DNA of 64,000 nucleotides from a virus. The translations under genes were made by a program, and so were the position numbers. The notes below the pieces were generated by a model that was not told where the DNA came from, did no database searches, and saw only the letters and a list, made by a program, of their open reading frames with translations. How positions within the stretch are numbered: position 1 is the stretch's first letter; the number at the start of each line of letters is the position of its first letter. The DNA lies in IMG/VR virus record IMGVR_UViG_3300024239_000015, positions 169,378 through 233,377 of that record; one strand, written 5' to 3'. Shown one piece after another: positions 8,432 to 16,494 of the stretch.

Positions 8432-9060
8432 GCGCGTACCCTCTCCCGACCTAAACCACTGAGTGCTGCGTTAAACACGTCAGGGGCTTCGTTGGTGTAG
8501 GTTTTCTGCTCACGTTCAAAGAGTGGGTTTGTGCCCACACCGTGTCTCCAATACTCCAACATCTGCAAGAAGTCAGAGGGAGGAGCCACAGGCTCAGGTC
8601 GCCATCGCTCTACCACAGGGTGGAGTGCGTTGATAAACTCTTGTAAGTCACTCGCGTCTTGTAAGACACGTTGTTTCTCAGGAGACGCTTGAATGGCACG
8701 TTGGCTGAAAAACATCGACTCACTAAAGTACTCCGCGAGGACTTGGACGTGTTCGACCAGTAAGTCGTACAACTTTGCGATTTCTTGGGGTTTCTCGAAC
8801 TGCACTGGAACGCCATCCAAGATCAACTCTAGAATCGATTTGATCTGTGGAGTTTGTTCTGGGTCTCGTACCGCAGGGAGCTGACACAACACCATTTGCT
8901 TTAAAGCTGCTTCGTCGTGTTTTAAGTCCCCACTGGTGGGAGTTCCGTACAACTGGATGTGGTGATCAGTCAGTAAGTGGACTTGTGGAGCTTGTACCCA
9001 CCAGAAGTAGTTAAACAACTTCCAGATAGGGGTAGCCTCCAAAGAAGGATACGTACGCAT
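8422..9060 (-). CDS. Probable tail/baseplate operon protein (212 residues)
   Basis: The ATG overlaps the stop of the upstream gene (TAATG) with TTAGGAG before it, and its end overlaps the next gene by 10 bases. The protein is mostly helical, beginning MRTYPSLEATPIWKLFNYFW, with several tryptophan- and proline-containing turns. No domain recognised. Tight coupling to the neighbours suggests a virion part or an assembly chaperone for them. Confidence 0.6.
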   Translation of the reverse strand: MRTYPSLEATPIWKLFNYFWWVQAPQVHLLTDHHIQLYGTPTSGDLKHDEAALKQMVLCQLPAVRDPEQTPQIKSILELILDGVPVQFEKPQEIAKLYDLLVEHVQVLAEYFSESMFFSQRAIQASPEKQRVLQDASDLQEFINALHPVVERWRPEPVAPPSDFLQMLEYWRHGVGTNPLFEREQKTYTNEAPDVFNAALSGLGRERVRAWR

Positions 9061-10382
9061 TAGTTAATCGCTCCTAAAGCATACACGCTTAAAAACAACA
9101 CTAAAGGAGTAAAGTAAAACCGCTGTACTTCACTGAGGTTGTCAAGATCGCGTGCTAAGGTTAATACCCTGGCGAGCTGAGGGGTTTGATTGTCTAACAC
9201 CGCTTTGAGTTCTTGCTCTAGTACACACGTAGCAACGTAGTCCCTGTAGAACGCCTCAGAAACGACGTAGGCGGGCTCTAGAGGCCATAGGGGTACAGAC
9301 ACACTACTTTGTGTGTGTAAGAGCCCTGAAAGCTCTGTGGTGCTGATTTGAGCACTGAACGATTGGATCGTAGGTGGGGTACCTATCCAGTTAATCGGAC
9401 GTGTGGCGTTGGGGTGGTCTTGAGCAGACTTCACCACAAGGTCAATCCCACTGTAGCGAATGGTTCTGTACAAAGGAGGTTGGAATACCGTCTTTGTAGG
9501 CAGTAACGCAAAATCACGACGACACCGCACCAGCTGCTTCGTGTCTCCTTTGAGTAGAACGTCAAATAGTGTCGTGACTGTTGCTGAGTTCACGTCATCG
9601 CACACCAGCTGTTCCGCTTTCTGGTAGAACCGATAGCGGTCTTTCGGAACCAGGTGGGAGATAAAGTCTACGACGTAAGGATCGTACGTGGTAGTGTCTT
9701 GGTCAGGAACCAAGAACGCTTCAAACTCATGCACGTAGTTTTGTTCAAAGTACTGGTTGATCAACGTCTGCTGTAGAGTCAGTAACGTCTGGTACTGTGC
9801 GTACTCCGACTCGACTAACATTGGGTTTCTACCCACACGTAAGAAATCACGAACGTAGATCACGTCCTTAGTGACTTTCTTTTCAAGATCTCGTGACGTG
9901 ACGTCGTCCAGTAAGGAACGTAACTCGTAACGGATTTCATACGCAGGTTGCTGGAAGATCGACTTCGGCTCAGCTGACGTTAGCGTAAAGAACCCAAGCT
10001 GTCCCGGACGGACTGGGGCGATAAACATATCCCCTACGTTGGGTACCACGTGCGGAAATACAAACGCGGTCCCTTCGACTTTGAACTCAGCGTTTTCAGT
10101 TAAGGACTGAGGCTCAATAGGTGTCGTGACTTTAAACTCAAACTCACGGATTCGCACGTACTGCTGGAGTGCAGGAGGGATACTGGGTGAGTACGCTGTA
10201 GGCTCACTGTCTACCCCTAACACCTGACTGTAGTACGTAACTACCCACTTGGAGCCTTTGACGTGTGTGAGTAAATCGGTCGTTGGGATTAACCGCGTGT
10301 CGTTGGTAATCCCTCGGTAGGGTTGAGTCACTAAGTCCACAGGGGTTTGTGGAGGTGTGGTGTCATCGGTAAAGAAACTCAT
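9060..10382 (-). CDS. Probable tail/baseplate structural protein (440 residues)
   Basis: Starts within the last codons of the upstream gene (GCATGAG, with AGAGGAC before it). The first half is strand-rich, with repeated VTTPIEP-like and FVFPHVVPN turns; the second half is helical and ends in a hydrophobic stretch, FTPLVLFLSVYALGAI. The terminal hydrophobic segment is odd for a soluble virion protein and might be buried in an interface. Family not recognised. Confidence 0.6.
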   Translation of the reverse strand: MSFFTDDTTPPQTPVDLVTQPYRGITNDTRLIPTTDLLTHVKGSKWVVTYYSQVLGVDSEPTAYSPSIPPALQQYVRIREFEFKVTTPIEPQSLTENAEFKVEGTAFVFPHVVPNVGDMFIAPVRPGQLGFFTLTSAEPKSIFQQPAYEIRYELRSLLDDVTSRDLEKKVTKDVIYVRDFLRVGRNPMLVESEYAQYQTLLTLQQTLINQYFEQNYVHEFEAFLVPDQDTTTYDPYVVDFISHLVPKDRYRFYQKAEQLVCDDVNSATVTTLFDVLLKGDTKQLVRCRRDFALLPTKTVFQPPLYRTIRYSGIDLVVKSAQDHPNATRPINWIGTPPTIQSFSAQISTTELSGLLHTQSSVSVPLWPLEPAYVVSEAFYRDYVATCVLEQELKAVLDNQTPQLARVLTLARDLDNLSEVQRFYFTPLVLFLSVYALGAIN

Positions 10383-11914
10383 GCTAAACGTCCTCTGCGG
10401 GTTTTAATTAGTAACTCATTGAACATCCACCACCGGACTTCAAAACTGGTTGCACGTTGTTGACCTATTTTGCGTAGTCGTCCTACGACCTTGTCGTACC
10501 CTTCTTTCTCTACTAAGCGATTAGCGATCACCCGAGGAGTAAGTCCTTGGGGTTGCATAGGCGGATACACCCAGCGTAAGACCTTTAAACACACCTGAGG
10601 GTTTTGACGAAACCGTAGTTCGGTCTGTGTGTCTAGCAGGTCTAAGCCCCACAGGACGTTAAACCGAAACCGGTACTCTAACCGTGGGTCTAAGTCACGA
10701 CTGCAAGTGATCACGAAGTTCTCGTCCATACTTAAGTAGGTGTAGTCAATGGGCACACCCCCTTCGTAGATCTCAATCTGTACTGGACAGTTATTCGCAC
10801 CAAACAAAAATGCACGTTCTTGTTTTAGATACTCTAAAAGCTCAGGAACGATTTCGTACTCACCCAACTGAGTTAACGTCAGTACCGTACGAGGGGTGTC
10901 TGGGTTAATCAACAGCAACGAGGTGACGATGTTCAAGTAGTTGGCGTTTGGATACTTCGGTAACCAATCGTCGTAATGAGGGATAGTAATCCCTACCGTG
11001 TAGTCTTTCGTCAACCACGAGAAACTCCGTGGTGTGTCAAGGATTTCGTCAATAAATCCTTTATCCGCTAAAGCTTCTGGTTTATAACTCGGTAGACGGT
11101 CATACAGTTTCGCTGGTACGGGCTGTTGATGCACCAATACAGGAATCTTCCCAATAATCGAAATCGGACGTTGGTACTGGAACACAAAGTCAAACGTCGC
11201 TTCGTACGTTGCACCGGTGGTTTTACTGGGTTCACTAGGTAGGGTATCACGGAACCACCCTTGTACGTTGATCTGGTCTTCCTGCACGTACGGTTCCATT
11301 TCCGAACCATCCAGTTTGGTAATAAACGTAAACTTTTCTAGTGCAGCGTGGTTCTTCCAGTACACACCGAAGTCTTCTGCGTAGCCTTGTTTGGTTTCCC
11401 GTAAACGATGTAACTCTAAAAGGGTAGCAAACGCTGCAGGTGGGAATGGATACTGGTAACTGACTTTGTGGAGCTGATGTGCTTTGTTATTCCGTAGCTG
11501 CCTTACGAAGTTGTCTCTCCAACGTACCGCGTCTTGTTTGTCTTCAGAGCGGAACGTGAAGGACAACGTCACTTCCATCGTGGTCGTAACGGGACGGTAA
11601 GCGATCCCTAAGTCGGTGTCTAAGAACAAATACTTCTGATCTTTCGTGGTAGAGTTCTGCGCGATCAACGTCGGTTCGTACTCGAGCTCTTGGTGTTTCA
11701 CAAACACCGCTTGACGTTGGTCAAACTGAGGCCCTACTCCTTCTTCTAACCATCCTGAATTTGTTAAACGCAGGACTTGTTGGTCTCCAAAGAACCCCAC
11801 GAAGGTTTGGTCGTGTATACCACTATTGGCTAACACCTGTTTTAAAATAGATACTGCCACAGGACGGGTGATGCTCTGGTACGTCTCTGGTAGCATGTAG
11901 TTGATCAAAGGCAT
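10379..11914 (-). CDS. Probable tail/baseplate structural protein (511 residues)
   Basis: First gene of the four-gene overlapping operon. The start is taken at ATG 11914 (MPLINYMLPETYQ) because CAGGGAGA lies 8 bases upstream; an in-frame TTG at 11935 would sit before that site. The protein is strand-rich with many aromatic residues. It contains NNCPVQIEI, and the capsid protein C-terminus carries NCPVQIEI; in both, a VPEL or IPEL motif lies 20-30 residues earlier. Virion role inferred from context. Confidence 0.6.
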   Translation of the reverse strand: MPLINYMLPETYQSITRPVAVSILKQVLANSGIHDQTFVGFFGDQQVLRLTNSGWLEEGVGPQFDQRQAVFVKHQELEYEPTLIAQNSTTKDQKYLFLDTDLGIAYRPVTTTMEVTLSFTFRSEDKQDAVRWRDNFVRQLRNNKAHQLHKVSYQYPFPPAAFATLLELHRLRETKQGYAEDFGVYWKNHAALEKFTFITKLDGSEMEPYVQEDQINVQGWFRDTLPSEPSKTTGATYEATFDFVFQYQRPISIIGKIPVLVHQQPVPAKLYDRLPSYKPEALADKGFIDEILDTPRSFSWLTKDYTVGITIPHYDDWLPKYPNANYLNIVTSLLLINPDTPRTVLTLTQLGEYEIVPELLEYLKQERAFLFGANNCPVQIEIYEGGVPIDYTYLSMDENFVITCSRDLDPRLEYRFRFNVLWGLDLLDTQTELRFRQNPQVCLKVLRWVYPPMQPQGLTPRVIANRLVEKEGYDKVVGRLRKIGQQRATSFEVRWWMFNELLIKTRRGRLA

Positions 11915-11965
11915 GGGGATGTCTCCCTGAGACAAAAAAAAAGAAATAGGTTCAAAACTATACGA

Positions 11966-11989
11966 TTACGGGGCTTTTCAGCCCCGTAA
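11966..11989 (-). terminator. Terminator hairpin
   Basis: TTACGGGGC-TTTTCA-GCCCCGTAA, 9 bp, directly downstream of the NADAR-like gene on the minus strand and upstream of the tail operon. Confidence 0.65.
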
Positions 11990-11996
11990 CACGTTT

Positions 11997-12500
11997 TTAG
12001 CTTACATGCTTTAACCGTTTAGAAGTCCAGAGTTCGGCATAGAACTCAAGAATCCAAAACGACTTCTTCGCGTCCACGACAACAAATTGTTCACCGCCAC
12101 CAAAGGTGTAATAGTGCGTCAAAGGGAGTGTGTTAGCTAGAAACAGTTTTGTAAGATCAGGGTGTTGTTGGAAACGTAACAGAATCGCACGCTTGAACTC
12201 CTCCTGAAAGTTCTCGAGTGGAATTTGCCGGTAGTTCTTTCCTACCCGTTTTGCATCGTATCCCGAGAGTTCACGTAACGAGTCCCATTGTTTCCCCGTC
12301 CCTAACCAGTACCAGAACGCTTCTAATGACTTAAACTCTCCGTACTCTGGGTGCGTAAACCCCAGAGGAGAGAAATTCGTCAGTAACCGCCCTAGCTCAG
12401 TTCTTGCTTTGGAATAGATGTTGACATGCGTCACACCGTCCTCGCTCAGTTGGGTGAGTTCTAACTCACCCTCTGTGCTCCCTACTTTGAAGGTTTTCAT
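11997..12500 (-). CDS. NADAR-family protein, probable ADP-ribose N-glycosidase
   Basis: 167 residues. The order of motifs fits the NADAR (YbiA-like) fold: NFSPLGF at 42-48, GEFKSLEAFWYWLG with the candidate catalytic glutamate at 60, a DAKRVGKNYRQ turn, EFKRAILLRFQQHPDLTKLFL, then PLTHYY. In the family, NFYP and S-V-E-H-A-F-Q occupy these positions. NADAR proteins hydrolyse ADP-ribose derivatives, and some remove ADP-ribose from guanine in DNA; the phage RB69 homologue AdfN counters DarT toxins. It is the last gene of an operon with a promoter-like motif at 14940. A role in undoing host ADP-ribosylation of phage DNA is inference. Confidence 0.75.
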   Translation of the reverse strand: MKTFKVGSTEGELELTQLSEDGVTHVNIYSKARTELGRLLTNFSPLGFTHPEYGEFKSLEAFWYWLGTGKQWDSLRELSGYDAKRVGKNYRQIPLENFQEEFKRAILLRFQQHPDLTKLFLANTLPLTHYYTFGGGEQFVVVDAKKSFWILEFYAELWTSKRLKHVS

Positions 12501-12509
12501 CCATACCCC

Positions 12510-13472
12510 TTAGTGCAGGTGTTTGTGCTCTGCTGAAATGGAGTTCGTAGGTTCTCCAGTATCGTGACTGTGGTTCACTAAACCGAGCATCGCCATGAAA
12601 TGTTCAATACGACGACTCACCTGAGCAGTGATCTTCACACCGTTTTCAAACTGAGGGATCACACTTACTACACGACGGTTCTGTACACGCACTTCCCAGC
12701 TATAGCCCGTAGCCACGACTTTGTTAGACACAGGACGGTTCAGTAACTCCACTGAGAACACACCCTCGTTGAGTTTCTGTGGGTACGACAAGAACGTAAA
12801 CCCTACAAACTCAACGACCTCTAACCCATGGGGGTTTAGGTGTGTGTTTAAGTAGTACTGTAGTTCTTGGTCTGTCAAACGAGTCGCTAACGCACTGGCT
12901 TGCATTTCGGCTAAGTACAGCTGCTCGTTGAGACGCACTACACAGGTTCGTGTACCTGTTTGTATTTTAGCGACGTCCTCCACTTTGAGGTCACACAGAG
13001 GAGTCGTTACTTCAAACTCATCCATAGTCTCCCCATACTCAACGCGGGGTGCGTCACCGTAACTACCTAGGAGCAACGTGTCTATCCCAGAGACCTCAAC
13101 GTCTCCTACGTGTTTGATTGGGGTGTATAAGTCTAAGTACTCACACCAGCCAAACTGAATACCTGCTAACTCCAGAACTTCAGGTAGCTGTCCGCCGTAG
13201 GTGGTGTTGGCTGCAGCGCCATACCGTACGTTCTGTAATTGCATCACAGGACGTTCCGTCACACCGAAGCACTCAGTGTCTTTCTCCAATACGCTGAAGA
13301 ACTTGGTGGCGTAATTACGACCACCTAACTTCACTTCCTCTACAAGGTCGTATGGGGTCTCTAAGTTTAAAGCGATTTTCTGTACACAGGCTGGGAAAGG
13401 GCTCACCCCACCAGATTTTAAGTCGATAATCACAAATTGTTTACGTACGTCAAAAGTCTCTTTAATAAACAT
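12510..13472 (-). CDS. Unrecognised 320-residue protein
   Basis: Start taken at ATG 13472 (MFIKETFDVRKQFVII), preceded by AAGAGGACG and placed 13 bases after the upstream stop; a longer frame would run into the upstream gene. Strand-rich with scattered acidic turns, and a His-rich C-terminus (SAEHKHLH). The middle contains GEVE-like and VEYGETMDEFEV stretches. No catalytic motif recognised. Co-transcribed with the NADAR-like gene. Confidence 0.7.
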   Translation of the reverse strand: MFIKETFDVRKQFVIIDLKSGGVSPFPACVQKIALNLETPYDLVEEVKLGGRNYATKFFSVLEKDTECFGVTERPVMQLQNVRYGAAANTTYGGQLPEVLELAGIQFGWCEYLDLYTPIKHVGDVEVSGIDTLLLGSYGDAPRVEYGETMDEFEVTTPLCDLKVEDVAKIQTGTRTCVVRLNEQLYLAEMQASALATRLTDQELQYYLNTHLNPHGLEVVEFVGFTFLSYPQKLNEGVFSVELLNRPVSNKVVATGYSWEVRVQNRRVVSVIPQFENGVKITAQVSRRIEHFMAMLGLVNHSHDTGEPTNSISAEHKHLH

Positions 13473-13485
13473 AATGGTCGTCCTC

Positions 13486-13809
13486 TTAAGCTGCGATTGT
13501 GATACGGTTACGGTAGTCAGCACGTACGTGGTCTGGAAGCTGTTTTAGTACTTCTGCCCGTAACGTGTTGGCAAGTACACCAGACGGTAAACGTAAGCTA
13601 CGTGTACCTGTGAAGTAAAAGGCATTCATTCCGTCTAAACAGATCGACGGGTTGGTTTGGGTTTCGTCCCAGTTTCCTGCATGTACAGGGACCAGTGACA
13701 AATGAAATTTTTCTGCTGCTCTTTCAGCAGCACGACGTAACGCAACGTCTTCCTGAGTACGGGCTGCTGTATTGAATGCGGCAAACAGTTTTTTGATGGT
13801 TGTGAACAT
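13486..13809 (-). CDS. Small unrecognised protein
   Basis: 107 residues, preceded by AAAGGAAG. The N-terminal ~35 residues are an amphipathic helix rich in alanine and arginine (AARTQEDVALRRAAERAAEK), the rest mixed. Lies between a terminator-like hairpin and the 320-residue gene. Function unknown. Confidence 0.65.
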   Translation of the reverse strand: MFTTIKKLFAAFNTAARTQEDVALRRAAERAAEKFHLSLVPVHAGNWDETQTNPSICLDGMNAFYFTGTRSLRLPSGVLANTLRAEVLKQLPDHVRADYRNRITIAA

Positions 13810-13840
13810 AGTCTAGCTTCCTTTTTTTGAGAGTGGGGTG

Positions 13841-13863
13841 AGGCTGTGCGGTGGCACAGCCTT
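13841..13863 (-). terminator. Hairpin between operon genes
   Basis: AGGCTGTGC-GGTG-GCACAGCCT, followed on the minus strand by CACCCCACTC rather than a U-run. It may be an attenuating or processing hairpin inside the operon instead of a full terminator. Confidence 0.45.
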
Positions 13864-13867
13864 TGTA

Positions 13868-14188
13868 TCATAAACGAGCGATTTCTTCTTGGCTTAAAAA
13901 CCAGAACCACTCGGTAGGTTTCAGTACCGTTTCCTTTCCAGAGTCGTCAAAGATGACGTAGTTAGACTCCACGAACTTCCCTTGGAGGTTTTCATGTCCG
14001 TAGGTTTGTCGTAAGTAACGAATGGTCTCTGGAGTAGGGACAGCGCGAGTCAGTAAGTCTTTCGGCGTCTCACGCATGCGGCGCAGGATGGCTTTGGTTA
14101 AAGCTCTGCGAGAACGGATACTGCCGTAACCGATTAAGTCTTCACAGTGTGGTGGGATGCCTTGATAAGGGGCGATTCCTTCCAGCAC
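13868..14188 (-). CDS. Small unrecognised protein with unclear start
   Basis: 106 residues from a GTG at 14188 with a weak GGA before it. In the same frame, coding-like sequence (AIVKKDPTDGSYV) continues upstream with no ATG, GTG or TTG until it enters the preceding gene, so the true start may be further up at an unusual codon. The body is basic and helical (RSRRALTKAILRRMRE), suggesting nucleic-acid contact. No family recognised. Confidence 0.6.
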   Translation of the reverse strand: MLEGIAPYQGIPPHCEDLIGYGSIRSRRALTKAILRRMRETPKDLLTRAVPTPETIRYLRQTYGHENLQGKFVESNYVIFDDSGKETVLKPTEWFWFLSQEEIARL

Positions 14189-14267
14189 GTATGATCCATC
14201 GGTTGGGTCTTTCTTTACTATCGCAAAACAGCTGTGGAAGGCTGTCCTACGAATAATCAGCCGGTTA

Positions 14268-14906
14268 TCAGGCTTCTGCTTCAGTGGGGGCAGCAGCCAG
14301 CTGGGGTGCCTCCTTAGGCAGTTTTAATACCGCCAAGAACTGGTTGTAGTACTCGACCAGTAACGGTGAGTACAGATCCAGCTCTTTCTGAGTCGCTTTC
14401 GCGTCTTTAGCCACTAAAGGTTTTGGGAGTGTAAACTCACGACCCTTTAAGTCATCTTCGCTAAAGAGGGATAACCAGTTTTTCTCGTTGTACGTACCGC
14501 AGTGTGTGCGTAAGGTGTATAACACGTCACCGACTTTACGGATTAACTCACGTCGTGTGGTCTCACGCATGAAGTACCACTTTAAACTGTACTTCGTTGC
14601 AAACTGAGTGAAGAGCTCACTAGCGAGTTCCAGCTGTGCTAATGCGAAGCATGCTGCTAACACACGTGGGTTCTTACGCCATTCCAGGACCTGTTCTAAG
14701 GTTTGTTGAATGGCGTACTCGACATGCACGTTCATGTGTGGGTCGGGTAACGTATCCGCGATGGCGGTGGATAAACCCAACACGGATAGACGCACTTCGC
14801 GTACGACCTCTGGCGTAAGCTCAGTTTGCTTTAAGAGCTCTGCTTTGGTTTCCGCGAACAGTCGAATTTGACGTTCTTTATACTCATTTAAATCTAAAGC
14901 TGACAT
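14268..14906 (-). CDS. Unrecognised 212-residue helical protein
   Basis: First gene of the operon that ends with the NADAR-like gene. TAAGGAG precedes the ATG. Predominantly helical (MSALDLNEYKERQIRLFAE at the start), ending in an alanine-proline tail. The promoter-like motif lies 34 bases upstream. No motif identifies it. Confidence 0.7.
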   Translation of the reverse strand: MSALDLNEYKERQIRLFAETKAELLKQTELTPEVVREVRLSVLGLSTAIADTLPDPHMNVHVEYAIQQTLEQVLEWRKNPRVLAACFALAQLELASELFTQFATKYSLKWYFMRETTRRELIRKVGDVLYTLRTHCGTYNEKNWLSLFSEDDLKGREFTLPKPLVAKDAKATQKELDLYSPLLVEYYNQFLAVLKLPKEAPQLAAAPTEAEA

Positions 14907-14939
14907 AGTTAAGTCTCCTTATATGGCTATTGTCCCAAC

Positions 14940-14970
14940 CATATTAAATACCTATAAAAGTTTCGAAACG
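14940..14970 (-). promoter_or_regulatory. Promoter-like motif
   Basis: Minus strand: CGTTTCGAAACTTTTATAG then GTATTTAATAT. It abuts a terminator on the right and precedes the operon starting at 14906. The new leader can form TATGG-TTG...CAA-TAG-CCATA. Confidence 0.7.
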
Positions 14971-14976
14971 GCATAA

Positions 14977-15000
14977 AAGGAGTACCCGAAGGTACTCCTT
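14977..15000 (-). terminator. Terminator hairpin
   Basis: AAGGAGTACC-CGAA-GGTACTCCTT, a 10-bp stem just past the stop of the first inner-head gene, followed on the minus strand by TTTATGCC. Confidence 0.75.
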
Positions 15001-15010
15001 GTTTTATGGC

Positions 15011-16423
15011 TTACTCTTTGTCTACCGGGTAGGCAGCAATATGAGTAGCGATCATCGCCTGTGCGGCTTTCACCACACGCAACGACAACTCACACGCACG
15101 GCCCATAGGCTGGGTAGCCCACGTAGCGAATGCCGTTTGGTAACGCAGTAAGTCCTGGTAGTTTTCTTTCTGACCAGGAGTAGCTTCCGCTTTACCGAAG
15201 GTTTCAGAACAACGTTTAGACGACTGTTTCAGTTTGTCAGAAGCGTCTTTCAGTTTCTTCGATTTACCGTTACGATAGTCTGCCACTAAACGCAATACGG
15301 CAGCGCACTTACCGACCAATTTCTTCAGATCGGCTGGTGTCAGCACGTCAATATCGCCCGCTTTGTACGTTTCAAATTTTGGATTATCAACAATCGCAAA
15401 ATTCGCTGATCGTACTTTAGCGGAGGTAGCGTCATCGGTCGGAAGGTGAGCCACTAAGAACTTACCGCCTGGCAGAGGCGCGGACATCTTCACTTCAATA
15501 CCGTCTTCGGTTTTCTTGTAGCGATCGTCAGAACTACCTGGCTTAGGCAGGATACCCATTACACTGCTGTTACGCAGTGCGGCGCGGGCTTTACCAGCCG
15601 CTTCAGCCAATGCTTTCTCAGACTCTTCGGTTTTAAACCCAGTGAACACTTTGTCTAAATCGTCAGCTAAACCTAAGATTTCAGAAGAGTGTTTGTCCAA
15701 TAAAGAAGACAGTAACCGCTCTACTTCATTCAACGCGTCGTTCGCGTCAGCGAACTTGTTCGGTGCTTTACCGTTGCTGGTTAAGTACTTACCGGCAGTG
15801 CCCGTAGAGACTTTGTCTTTCGTGGGCTGTTTACCTTCGATTTTACCGATGCGGGCAATCAACTCTTTGTTCTTCGCGTTTTCACGACCTAACGTCGAGA
15901 ACACCGCTTCCACAAAGCGCATGAATGCTTCCCAGGCTTGAGACACTAAACCAGAGACAAAGTTCCAGAAACGACGAGCCATCTCACGGAAACCTTCAGC
16001 TTCCTGTGACAACTTACGTTTCGTGTAACCCATGGATTCTAACGCAGCATTTAAGCTGGTAGCGTCTTCCGGGATCTCTTGGTCGTGACCTAATTCCACT
16101 GCAGCATCGATTGGGGTGTCAGCAGCAGCTAAGTCACCTAAAGCTTCGGTTAATAAAACCTCACCTGGGGTAGACTCTTCTACAGTTTGATCCAATATTT
16201 CAGCAGCAGACTCCATCGCTACAGCACGGTTAGCCATATCGTTGGCGCGCTCTAAGTCAATTTCTGACTCAGCTAATGCGCTAGAAGCATCTACGGCCGC
16301 TTGTTCAGCGTCCATATCTTCCAGTGGTTCTGGTAAGTCAGGAATATCCACTAACGCTTCTGCTTCTGCAACTTCGGCGTTTTGTTCCATTTCTTCCAGT
16401 GCTAAAAAACGTTTTAAAACCAT
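15011..16423 (-). CDS. Inner-head protein, paralog A, with propeptide
   Basis: 470 residues. The N-terminus VLKRFLALE matches the KLNRFLALE start of its paralogs and is followed by ~120 very acidic residues. SQE at 139-141 then marks a likely prohead-protease site, after which a basic aromatic helix begins (GFREMARRFWNFV). The mature part is helical and lysine-rich. In phiKZ, paralogous inner-body proteins are packed in the head and trimmed at S/A/G-X-E by the head protease; this protein has the same plan. AAAGGAA precedes the ATG. Confidence 0.65.
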   Translation of the reverse strand: MVLKRFLALEEMEQNAEVAEAEALVDIPDLPEPLEDMDAEQAAVDASSALAESEIDLERANDMANRAVAMESAAEILDQTVEESTPGEVLLTEALGDLAAADTPIDAAVELGHDQEIPEDATSLNAALESMGYTKRKLSQEAEGFREMARRFWNFVSGLVSQAWEAFMRFVEAVFSTLGRENAKNKELIARIGKIEGKQPTKDKVSTGTAGKYLTSNGKAPNKFADANDALNEVERLLSSLLDKHSSEILGLADDLDKVFTGFKTEESEKALAEAAGKARAALRNSSVMGILPKPGSSDDRYKKTEDGIEVKMSAPLPGGKFLVAHLPTDDATSAKVRSANFAIVDNPKFETYKAGDIDVLTPADLKKLVGKCAAVLRLVADYRNGKSKKLKDASDKLKQSSKRCSETFGKAEATPGQKENYQDLLRYQTAFATWATQPMGRACELSLRVVKAAQAMIATHIAAYPVDKE

Positions 16424-16456
16424 CTTTAAATTCCTTTACTCAAAAGGTTCTGTGAG

Positions 16457-16478
16457 AGGGGGAGTTTAGACTCCCCCT
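16457..16478 (-). terminator. Hairpin between inner-head genes
   Basis: AGGGGGAGT-TTAG-ACTCCCCCT, 9 bp, downstream of the paralog B stop on the minus strand. Similar hairpins follow the other paralogs, which suggests each gene is separately terminated or processed. Confidence 0.6.
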
Positions 16479-16494
16479 ACGGAACGTAAACGAC

